A stretch of 12,456 nt of DNA from the NCBI GenBank assembly GCA_964476445.1, contig CAYZAK010000045.1:1-12456 (forward strand), in the 5' to 3' direction. Shown here in pieces: positions 6,439 through 12,349 of the stretch; position 1 is the first letter of the stretch, and the number at the start of each line of letters is the position of its first letter. The translations under genes were made by a program, and so were the position numbers. Under the pieces are notes generated by a model. That model had not been told where the DNA came from. It was given only the letters and a program-made list of their open reading frames with translations, and searched no databases. Origin of the DNA: CAYZAK01 sp964476445 (GTDB taxonomy: Bacteria; CG03; SLGR01; JAGXOG01).

Positions 6439-7293
6439 TTATAATTTATCTTTCATTCCTTTTGTCAATAATCGCAACATTTCTTTTATATCAGAATCAT
6501 TACTTGTAGCAGATACCATTCTCATATCAGCAACAAGGGGATACCCTTTATTACTATTTAAAGCAAATTTGAGAATTTCTTCTAATAAAGAGGCTGTTTT
6601 CTTTGAAGCAATCTTTTTCATATCTTTTCCTAATAAACGTAAACTTGCATTATCAATTTTCCATTCCTCATTTTCATTAATTTCTCTTTCTTCATTAAAG
6701 AGACGATCTATATTATCGTTATAATTGTAATTAGTCATAATTTTGTAAATATCTCTGGCATCTTTTTCCCTTCTATCTATACTTTCATACCATGAAATTA
6801 ATTTCATTATAGTTAACCCTGCCAGCGCCGGTACTTTTATCGCTATTTTAGGATCTTCACTAATAATTACCTTTAAAGCTGTTCTATAGGCCTCATCAAA
6901 ACCTAAAATTGTCATAATAATTTCGTGCTCCGGCGGCCAGGAAATAATTCTGCTTTCTTCGGAAAGGTTGCCAAAAGGGATAATATCAACTAATACTTCA
7001 TTATTAAATATAAATCGGTTTATTTTACGTCCTTTCTTGAATTTTTCATTATCAACTAAATTTTCTTCAAATTTTTCGTAATCTTCCCATGTAGGAACCT
7101 TAATTCCGAAATCAATATCTTCCGTTTTTCTTGTTATTCTTGCTTTATAACAATACTCTAATATATAATCTCTTGCCCTGGCACCAATAATAAAAAAAGG
7201 TATATTTAACTTGTCCGCAATTTCTTTTACAAAGACAATGGCCTTTTTATCAGAAGAATTTATTTTATTCGAAATGTTTAAGGTGTTGTTCAT
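6439..7293 (-). CDS. AbiEii-like nucleotidyltransferase toxin with atypical motif I (AbiE-like system 3)
   Basis: This 284-residue protein has a nucleotidyltransferase core. The glycine motif reads GARARD at 37-42 instead of GGT. The metal-binding motif is TEDIDF at 57-62 (D59, D61), with a possible third carboxylate at D103 in VDIIPFG. K164 and the block DRREKDARDIY at about 173-183 correspond to the C-terminal Lys and KDxxD-type motif of AbiEii proteins. The C-terminal 100 residues are helical and charged. The family assignment follows from motif order and from pairing with an AbiEi-type gene. The changed motif I may alter nucleotide binding, so activity is less certain than for systems 1 and 2. 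The start overlaps the antitoxin by 29 nt and has no strong Shine-Dalgarno, indicating coupling. Composition is very rich in Lys, Ile and Asn. Confidence 0.8.
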   Translation of the reverse strand: MNNTLNISNKINSSDKKAIVFVKEIADKLNIPFFIIGARARDYILEYCYKARITRKTEDIDFGIKVPTWEDYEKFEENLVDNEKFKKGRKINRFIFNNEVLVDIIPFGNLSEESRIISWPPEHEIIMTILGFDEAYRTALKVIISEDPKIAIKVPALAGLTIMKLISWYESIDRREKDARDIYKIMTNYNYNDNIDRLFNEEREINENEEWKIDNASLRLLGKDMKKIASKKTASLLEEILKFALNSNKGYPLVADMRMVSATSNDSDIKEMLRLLTKGMKDKL

Positions 7294-8278
7294 AAATAAT
7301 TTTTGCCGTTTCTATATTCCTATCATTTCCTGTAGCTAATAAATCGGCATAAACTAACAGGGGATTTACTGTATCCTTATTATTTCCGGTAGTATCCCAG
7401 AATTTTTCATAAAACTGTATTCTCCCGTTTTCTTCCTTATTTAATCTATTATCAATAATTATTTTATTTAAATCTTTTTTATCCACATATATTGTTAAAA
7501 TTTCCGGCCGCAGATAATCTGTCATTTTAGCTGCAGCAGGTTCCCCGCCCCATAATCCATTGTTTTTTGTAAATTCCTGCCAGTTGTTATTATCTTTAAT
7601 AAATTCGTAATTCCCCAAATGCAGTTTGGGTTTTAAATTATCAGGATAGTTTGTACACCAGTCAGTTAAAATCTTTTTATTGAAAATTATTTTTCTTTTA
7701 CCATCTTCAACCCTTACAAGAAAACCTAAATTATCCAAATCTTTCATCAACCACCCCACGGTACCTAATGCCACATCCAGTTTCTCAGCTATTTCCCGGT
7801 AAGTTCTATTTATTAATTCCGGTTTTATTAATAAATTATATAATACTCTTAACCCGGTTGTTTTAAAAATACGTTTTGGCTGAGGAGTTTTATATTTTTT
7901 CTTTAATTTATTGCCTTTTATAAAAATATATAAAGGAAACTGATTTACATAAGCATTTCCTGCAACATCCATAAATTGAATTCCCTTTTCTTTTAACTTT
8001 TCTGCCATTTCTTTAGCAATATAATCAGTCACTATTAAATTGGGGTGCTGTAAATTTTTATTTTTCAGTTTTATCTGTCCTACGATTGCCTTATTAACAA
8101 CTTTTTTAATTACAACATTATAAATTAGTTCAAAATCATGCAGTTCTATTTTTATCTTTTTATCTGCCGCCTTTACCTGCTGATCTTTTTCTAATTCATA
8201 TATTGTGATCGGTAAATCAATATTATTTTTAAATTCTTTAATAGCGTTTTCAAATATATTATTTTTGTTTTTATTCAT
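7265..8278 (-). CDS. AbiEi-family antitoxin/regulator with an internal winged helix (AbiE-like system 3)
   Basis: This 337-residue protein resembles the longer AbiEi class (AbiEi_2/PF09952 type). Residues 1-125 form an alpha/beta domain ending in IQFMDVAGNAYVNQF, a segment typical of the class. A winged helix follows at about 140-200 (TYREIAEKLDVALGTVGWL, then LDNLGFLVRV). The C-terminal domain contains LWGGEPAAAKMTDYLRPE and VNPLLVYADLLATGNDRN, both strong family markers. Having the winged helix in the middle rather than at the N-terminus sets it apart from the two neighbouring antitoxins. It is first gene of the operon; AAGGGAAG lies about 8 nt before the ATG. The upstream region carries six TGTTCA/TGAACA boxes, the likely autoregulatory target. 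Codon use is extremely A/T-rich compared with genes at 9430-10776, suggesting separate acquisition. Confidence 0.88.
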   Translation of the reverse strand: MNKNKNNIFENAIKEFKNNIDLPITIYELEKDQQVKAADKKIKIELHDFELIYNVVIKKVVNKAIVGQIKLKNKNLQHPNLIVTDYIAKEMAEKLKEKGIQFMDVAGNAYVNQFPLYIFIKGNKLKKKYKTPQPKRIFKTTGLRVLYNLLIKPELINRTYREIAEKLDVALGTVGWLMKDLDNLGFLVRVEDGKRKIIFNKKILTDWCTNYPDNLKPKLHLGNYEFIKDNNNWQEFTKNNGLWGGEPAAAKMTDYLRPEILTIYVDKKDLNKIIIDNRLNKEENGRIQFYEKFWDTTGNNKDTVNPLLVYADLLATGNDRNIETAKIIYEQHLKHFE

Positions 8279-8291
8279 AATACTTCCCTTT

Positions 8292-8352
8292 TGTTCATTA
8301 TTTTTTATTGTTCATTTATTTTAATAATAAAATAATTTTAACAAAAAGTCAA
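8292..8352 (-). promoter_or_regulatory. Promoter of AbiE-like system 3 with two TGTTCA boxes over the leader
   Basis: On the minus strand, -35 TTGACT (plus 8347-8352), a 17-bp spacer and -10 TATTAT (8324-8329) predict a start near 8317. TGTTCA boxes at 8309-8314 and 8292-8297 lie exactly 17 bp apart and cover the first 25 nt of the transcript, where a bound repressor would block initiation. The Shine-Dalgarno lies just beyond them. Confidence 0.68.
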
Positions 8353-8375
8353 TATTTAGTATATTAATACACACA

Positions 8376-8429
8376 TGTTCAATTTTATTTAATGTTCACT
8401 AATTCGTGAACAAATTCATATTTTGAACA
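8376..8429. promoter_or_regulatory. Upstream operator cluster: four hexamer boxes with 17-bp phasing
   Basis: TGTTCA occurs at 8376-8381 and 8393-8398, and its complement TGAACA at 8407-8412 and 8424-8429. Spacing within each pair is 17 bp, the same as for the pair near the transcription start. The inner two boxes form a perfect dyad, TGTTCAC and GTGAACA, around 6 bp. The cluster lies about 60-110 bp upstream of the system 3 start site and overlaps the last codons of the small gene at 8416-8607. Occupancy could therefore affect both operons or support looping to the downstream pair. Confidence 0.7.
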
Positions 8430-8607
8430 TAAAATTCTTAATATACTGAAGAGGCACGTGGTTCTTCTTTTGCGGCTCCAGGGATGAACCAAAAGAAGCT
8501 ATCTTGCCGTAATATTCCTCTTCTTTGGTTTCCGGTTTTACAAGTTCGGCGATACTATCCCCGGATTTTACATACTGCTTTAAATCAATTATATTTCTCT
8601 CATTCAT
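8416..8607 (-). CDS. Small protein of unknown function, second gene of a two-gene operon
   Basis: This 63-residue hydrophilic protein has no signal peptide or membrane segment and I do not recognise a family. It has an acidic middle (PETKEEEYYGKI) and a basic/aromatic tail (KKNHVPLQYIKNFMFKI). It is judged real because an AGGG Shine-Dalgarno lies 8 nt before the ATG, and because it follows the 125-residue gene by 17 nt in the same direction with nothing else in between. Its last codons carry the outermost TGAACA box of the system 3 operator. The size and acidic patch would suit a small antitoxin or adaptor for the neighbouring protein, but that is only a guess from context. Confidence 0.55.
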   Translation of the reverse strand: MNERNIIDLKQYVKSGDSIAELVKPETKEEEYYGKIASFGSSLEPQKKNHVPLQYIKNFMFKI

Positions 8608-8624
8608 ACTTATTACCCTGTAAT

Positions 8625-9002
8625 TTAATAATAACCCAGCTGTCTGTTAGAAGATAAATCCTGGACCATTGTATTTATCTCGTATCTAAACCATTTCTTG
8701 AATACCTGCCAGTTTCTTTTTTCAGGCCAGAACTTGGGAATTGCATACCATCCGCCGAGAATATCCTCAAATATATCGGGACAGTGCTTTTGCATGAACT
8801 TATTGTATCTGTCGTTGTTATCAAAGTCCGGTATAAGATAGATATATTTTGAGTCAAAACCCTCCGTTTCTATACTGGACTGTTTCAACCTGTTTCCCGG
8901 TTTATCATACTTTTTGCTGCAATCCACGACCCAATCGATAAATGGTTCACCGGGAGTTACCGTAAGAACAGATCTGTTTACTATAGGATAGTTTTTATAC
9001 AT
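8625..9002 (-). CDS. Conserved-looking small protein of unknown function
   Basis: This 125-residue soluble protein has the pattern of a small uncharacterised family I have seen in many diderm genomes but cannot name. Near the N-terminus is YPIVNRSVLTVTPGEPFIDWV. A strand Y55-LIPDFDN follows, then a helix with FEDILGGWY (78-86) and FWPEKRNWQVFKKWFRYEI (91-109). The clustered Trp and acidic residues suggest a compact alpha/beta fold. The start is secure: GGAGGTGA (cctcc at 9012-9016) lies 9 nt upstream of the ATG, the best Shine-Dalgarno in this half of the window. It is the first gene of an operon with the 63-residue gene, and system 3 follows after a separate promoter. No catalytic motif is recognisable. 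Confidence 0.75.
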   Translation of the reverse strand: MYKNYPIVNRSVLTVTPGEPFIDWVVDCSKKYDKPGNRLKQSSIETEGFDSKYIYLIPDFDNNDRYNKFMQKHCPDIFEDILGGWYAIPKFWPEKRNWQVFKKWFRYEINTMVQDLSSNRQLGYY

Positions 9003-9109
9003 AACTGATCACCTCCATATACTTATACGTTCAATAATAATCTTATTCACTGTAATTTATTAAGGATTTTTAACAGAGTTATAAACAAAATTTTAGCCAT
9101 AATAGTATT

Positions 9110-9394
9110 TCATAAGTCCGCCACTGTGCCAGTACGGTGAAGTCCGTCTCCGAGGTGTTTTGGTATTTTGAAGAAAATATTAGAGCGTCTCCAGTCATTA
9201 AAACAGTCGGCAACCAACTGATCCGAATCCTTGATGTGGCGGTATAACGATAGATATTTTTCGTGTTCCGATTTTGCCGACACTTCAAGTATATGCCGAG
9301 CTTCCTTGTTAATCCGGTCACACAAGGCCTCCAGCATTTCTGACTTAATCTTTTTCAGGTACTTCCAGTCTCTTTCCGGAATTGTTTCGTTCAT
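9110..9394 (-). CDS. Small helical protein whose C-terminus is encoded by repeat B
   Basis: This 94-residue, mainly helical protein has a pattern I associate with an unnamed conserved family: ERDWKYLKKIKSEML at 7-21, CDRI at 25-28, HEKYLSLYRHIKDSD at 44-58, then FNDWRRSNIFFKI at 65-77. No enzymatic motif is evident. GGAGG lies 9 nt before the ATG. The gene starts 35 nt after the DUF6880-like gene, so the two are very probably one operon. Oddly, residues 78-94 and the stop codon lie inside repeat B copy 2. The family-like part ends near residue 77, so the natural C-terminus has been replaced or extended by the repeat. The tail HLGDGLHRTGTVADL has no apparent relation to the rest. Confidence 0.75.
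   Translation of the reverse strand: MNETIPERDWKYLKKIKSEMLEALCDRINKEARHILEVSAKSEHEKYLSLYRHIKDSDQLVADCFNDWRRSNIFFKIPKHLGDGLHRTGTVADL
9112..9164 (+). repeat. Repeat B, copy 2
   Basis: It differs from 6342-6394 by a single base. It is read on the opposite strand as codons 78-94 and part of the stop of the 94-residue gene. The unit again starts with ATAAGTCCGCC and ends GAGGTG followed by TTTGGT. It sits at the downstream edge of the DUF6880-like operon. Confidence 0.85.
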
Positions 9395-9429
9395 CTTATT
9401 TGACCTCCCTTTCTCCCGAGCCGGTAATC

Positions 9430-10776
9430 TTAGTTATCTTCTCCGGATATCTGCTTTTGCCATTTTTTCTTTACTTTCTGCTCAAACGACTCCCGCTCCG
9501 GCGGATATTTCCCGGCGACCAGTTTTTTAAACTTGGGATAAAAACTCCATTTCCGGCTGTGTTCATTCTCAATATATTCTTGAACTGATTTCCATTCATC
9601 GCTTCCGGGACCGTATATTTCCCTGACCTTTGAAAGGTGGGAAAGGGCGTATTCGTAATGCTTGCTTCTCCCATCCTCAAGTATTTCCATAGCCAGAGCC
9701 CGGTAAATCTTTGCCGCAGCCCGGGGATAGGATTCTTTAAGCACCTTCAGCGGACCTTTCAAGCGGTAATACCCTATTTTTTCCAGGACATTGTTTTTAG
9801 TTTCAAGAATTTTTTGAGCAAGTATCTCCGTCTCCCCTACAGAGGTGAGTAAACCTATGACAAGGTCCAAGTTCTCATTTTTTACCCTCTTCATGGCCTT
9901 TTCGTGCCACCTGTCCTTTTCTTCTTCCGGCACATATTCCAACAACTCTTCGTAACTGTATTCTCCCGGACGAGCTTTGAATTCCGCCCAGGCCTGGTTG
10001 CGAGCTTCTTCTTTTCTCCCGGTCTGAACAAGCAACTGACGTTTTATTTTTCCCAGCGAGATTCCGGCTTCATTCGGCCACCTGGCCCGCTCTTCCAGAG
10101 CTAAACCTTTTTCTACAAGCTCAAGCGCCTGCTCATATTTTTTTTGGCTTTTGTAAATCTTGGCCAGGTTTTCGCAGTCTCTGGGAGTAACTCCTACTTT
10201 TTCACAGATATTCCAATAACCGGCGATATTTTTTCGTATATTATACATCTGTTTTAAAGCCGAAACCCTTCTTCTTACCTCCCACGGATAATCATAAATT
10301 CTTTTGGATTCCCCATCTTCATCTTCAAGGGCCTTCTCGATCTGTTCCAGGTATTCTTTTTCAAATAGCTTAAATTCTTTTTTCCCGAATATTCCGGCAA
10401 GTTCTTTTTCAATTCCGTGGCAAAATCCGTATCTGTCATTTTCAATCCAGGCCAGGATCTGCTTTACGGTCTCTTCGGGCTCCATTCCGGCAATCTGTCT
10501 GGCTTTCACCCAGGAGCGGAACAGGTCCTCTAAAAACTCCCCGAAATTCCCGTAAGAATCGTCTATCTTTTCGGCTTTTTTGTAGCCTCCGGCAAGAAAT
10601 ATTTCAAAAATTTCTATCGATTGGCAGGCATCCCCGTTTTCAACCATTTCGTCCAACCGTTTTCTCAATTTATCGAGACGACTCACGAAATCCCACGACT
10701 CAGACCAGCCTACAAATCCTCCGGGGTCCAGGGCATACTCGATTTCCCGGATTAATTCTTTTTTATTTTCAGTCAT
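9430..10776 (-). CDS. DUF6880-like all-helical (TPR-like) protein
   Basis: This 448-residue soluble protein is almost entirely helical. Its N-terminal half fits the DUF6880 pattern: a helical stretch followed by KKAEKIDDSYGNFGE (66-80), then EETVKQILAWIENDRYGFCH (101-120). The middle has TPR-like helical hairpins (about 196-270: NLAKIYKSQKKYEQALELVE, then GRKEEARNQAW). Such scaffolds usually mediate protein contacts; no catalytic motif is seen. In my recollection DUF6880 proteins often follow a SWIM zinc-finger gene, but here the upstream neighbour is an ATPase 136 bp away. The start ATG (10774-10776) is the first possible, since an in-frame TGA lies just upstream; its Shine-Dalgarno is weak. 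Codon use is richer in G and C than the AbiE-like genes. The 94-residue gene follows by 35 nt. Confidence 0.7.
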   Translation of the reverse strand: MTENKKELIREIEYALDPGGFVGWSESWDFVSRLDKLRKRLDEMVENGDACQSIEIFEIFLAGGYKKAEKIDDSYGNFGEFLEDLFRSWVKARQIAGMEPEETVKQILAWIENDRYGFCHGIEKELAGIFGKKEFKLFEKEYLEQIEKALEDEDGESKRIYDYPWEVRRRVSALKQMYNIRKNIAGYWNICEKVGVTPRDCENLAKIYKSQKKYEQALELVEKGLALEERARWPNEAGISLGKIKRQLLVQTGRKEEARNQAWAEFKARPGEYSYEELLEYVPEEEKDRWHEKAMKRVKNENLDLVIGLLTSVGETEILAQKILETKNNVLEKIGYYRLKGPLKVLKESYPRAAAKIYRALAMEILEDGRSKHYEYALSHLSKVREIYGPGSDEWKSVQEYIENEHSRKWSFYPKFKKLVAGKYPPERESFEQKVKKKWQKQISGEDN

Positions 10777-10821
10777 ATTGAAACCGGAAATTCATAAATT
10801 TTCCCGTGATTGTGGACTTTT

Positions 10822-10850
10822 GATATAAAAATTCATCTTTTGATAATCAA
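10822..10850 (-). promoter_or_regulatory. Weak candidate promoter of the DUF6880-like operon
   Basis: On the minus strand, -35 TTGATT (plus 10845-10850), a 17-bp spacer and -10 TATATC (10822-10827) match consensus at four positions each. The 9-mer CTTTTGATA occurs at 10817-10825 and 10837-10845, 20 bp apart, overlapping both boxes. The 136-bp gap supports a separate promoter here, but the boxes are weak. Confidence 0.35.
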
Positions 10851-10912
10851 TTATTCTACCGGGGGGTTCATAACAGATAACCCTAAATTTAAAGCCGGCT
10901 TCCCCGGTTACT

Positions 10913-12046
10913 TTAAACTGTCATTTTCTTTATCCATTCCTTAAAAAAAACATCGTTAATATAATATGTATTATCGGTTTTATCGATTATTTCTTTTTTG
11001 ATGAGCAATTTTACCGAAGTCTGCAAAGAAGAAGCCGGGCCTATATCAGTTTTCGCTATGTAGTTTTCAGAAAATATTTTCTTTCCCCCTGAAACCGCTA
11101 TTGCCTGAAGAACATTCCTTTGATGAAGCGTCAAATTGTCCCATATTTTAGTGAAAAAAGGTTCTTCTTCATTCAGTATCTTTAGTAACCCTGCTTCAAC
11201 ATCTTCAACATGAATTTTCTTTTTATCAACCTTCATATCCCATAGTTCATGAGCTAGATATTGAACATTATAGGGGTAATTTTCCGTTAATTCGAGGATT
11301 TTGTCAATAACCCCGGTTTCTATCTTAAAATCTGTATTTCTAAACTTCTCTTCTATAAACTTTTTAAACTTTTCCGGCGGTATTTTCCCTAAATTCATAA
11401 CCTTCCCTATTTTATAAAACGGACGGTTTTTATTGTACACCATATCATTTATTATATGCTTTTTGGAACCGGCAAAAAGATATCCTACATTGTCATGATG
11501 CTGAAAACTGGCCCTCATCTCTTTTTCAATAGAATCTCCGTTAAAATTAAGTATTTCCTGAAATTCATCAAAAGCAATAACAAAATTTTTATCTTTTTTT
11601 TCGGCAAGTTTCTGGGGTAAATCATACAAGTCGGTGAGCTGTTTTAAAGAATTTTCTTTAGTACTTGTGTACTCTATACCCAGCGTTGGTTTACCCATTC
11701 CGTCAACTGTTATTTTAGGTCTTAATCCCGGAAGAACTTCTTTGAGAAAATTCAGAGCTTTTTCAAGTTTATTTTCATGAGCAAGGGCAATCTCTCTGCT
11801 GAATAATTCCAACAGTTTATTAAGTGAAGTCGCTTTATACAGGTCAATATAAACGGTACTTATATTTTTCCTCTCCAGTTTTTTAAAAGCATTTATTATT
11901 AGTGAACTTTTACCATATCGCCTTGACGATATCATAAAAAGTTTTTCACAATCGGCTAAATCCCTGGTTAGATTATTAAGTTCCTGCTCCCGGTCAGCAA
12001 AATTCTTCCCGGTTACTATACCGCCGTATTTAAATGGATTTTCCAC
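10913..12046 (-). CDS. PF01637-type (archaeal-like ATPase / STAND-related) ATP-binding protein
   Basis: This 377-residue protein starts with the family-typical NPFKYGGIVTGKNFADREQE. The P-loop at 41-48 reads SRRYGKSS, with catalytic K46; the usual first glycine is Ser, common in this family. Walker B is FVIAFDEF (155-162; D160, E161). A sensor segment LFAGSKKH follows at 190-197, then a lid domain with PYNVQYLAHELWD at 258-270. A C-terminal winged helix (about 300-377: LTLHQRNVLQAIA, then SSLQTSVKLLIKKEIID) closes the protein. It is likely a nucleotide-dependent switch that binds DNA or a partner; family members occur singly and in defence or mobile loci. The start is GTG at 12044-12046, with AGGAGG only 4 nt upstream (12051-12056), and the conserved N-terminus supports it. 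The next gene downstream begins after 136 bp. Confidence 0.88.
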   Translation of the reverse strand: MENPFKYGGIVTGKNFADREQELNNLTRDLADCEKLFMISSRRYGKSSLIINAFKKLERKNISTVYIDLYKATSLNKLLELFSREIALAHENKLEKALNFLKEVLPGLRPKITVDGMGKPTLGIEYTSTKENSLKQLTDLYDLPQKLAEKKDKNFVIAFDEFQEILNFNGDSIEKEMRASFQHHDNVGYLFAGSKKHIINDMVYNKNRPFYKIGKVMNLGKIPPEKFKKFIEEKFRNTDFKIETGVIDKILELTENYPYNVQYLAHELWDMKVDKKKIHVEDVEAGLLKILNEEEPFFTKIWDNLTLHQRNVLQAIAVSGGKKIFSENYIAKTDIGPASSLQTSVKLLIKKEIIDKTDNTYYINDVFFKEWIKKMTV

Positions 12047-12058
12047 GGTGCCTCCTTA

Positions 12059-12120
12059 TTATGTATTTCTACGTTATGTATATTTACATAATAATATTTT
12101 TTTATAAATAAGCAAGTAAA
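12059..12120 (-). promoter_or_regulatory. Promoter and TTATGTA operator of the ATPase gene
   Basis: On the minus strand, -35 TTTACT (plus 12115-12120), an 18-bp spacer and -10 TATTAT (12091-12096) form a plausible promoter. TTATGTA at 12074-12080 and its complement TACATAA at 12085-12091 make a perfect 7-bp dyad with a 4-bp centre overlapping the -10. A third TTATGTA lies at 12059-12065, beside the Shine-Dalgarno. The C-terminal winged helix of the ATPase is a possible binder. Confidence 0.5.
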
Positions 12121-12204
12121 ATAATACGCTCTACAAACAACAAATTTTTCCCTGGGAGGTTTCAGCAAGGTCACGATTTAGTTGCAAATATTAACATCTG
12201 CAGA

Positions 12205-12290
12205 AAGTCCGCCACTGTGCCAGTCCATTACGGTGCTCTGAGTCCAGCATAGTACACCGTGCCGGTACGGCGAAGTCCGTCTCCAAGGAG
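12205..12290 (+). repeat. Repeat B, copy 3, with an internal insertion that doubles the hairpin
   Basis: The first 20 bases (12205-12224) match copies 1 and 2 exactly. The last part, from ACGGCGAAGTCCG to AAGGAG, matches with three changes. Between them about 36-38 bp is added, so the hairpin motif appears twice: CACTGT with ACGGTG, then CACCGT with ACGGCG. The insertion therefore looks like a diverged partial duplication of the stem rather than unrelated DNA. It lies upstream of the ATPase and just downstream of the gene cut at the right edge. Confidence 0.75.
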
Positions 12291-12323
12291 TTTATACTTT
12301 TTAAAAGTACCCGTTCTTTGTTT

Positions 12324-12342
12324 AAAAAACGTGACCGTTCTA
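12324..12342 (-). repeat. Repeat A core in inverted orientation
   Basis: Read on the minus strand this is ATAGAACGGTCACGTTTTTT, matching the repeat A core with C/G changes at two positions. A weaker relative, GAACGGGTAC, follows on the minus strand at about 12307-12316, recalling the tandem layout at 2639. It begins about 8 nt after the stop of the partial gene at the window edge. Confidence 0.6.
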
Positions 12343-12349
12343 TGAAATT

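Noticed and set aside
6398..6724. Plus-strand 108-codon open frame
   Set aside because: It overlaps the conserved C-terminal half of the system 3 nucleotidyltransferase on the other strand and has no protein-like pattern.
9231..10555. Several plus-strand open frames of 66-99 codons
   Set aside because: They are antisense shadows of the DUF6880-like and 94-residue genes, whose higher G+C leaves fewer chance stops. Their composition is Ser/Phe/Pro-rich as expected for reversed coding DNA.
10870..10915. Minus-strand terminator after the ATPase gene (CCGG, 5-nt loop, CCGG, then CTTT)
   Set aside because: The stem is only 4 bp and the T-tract is interrupted, so I could not support it as a terminator.
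6342..12290. Repeat B as integron attC sites
   Set aside because: No GTTRRRY/RYYYAAC core pair is seen at the ends of any copy, and no integrase is in the window. Only the cassette-like placement remains of interest.
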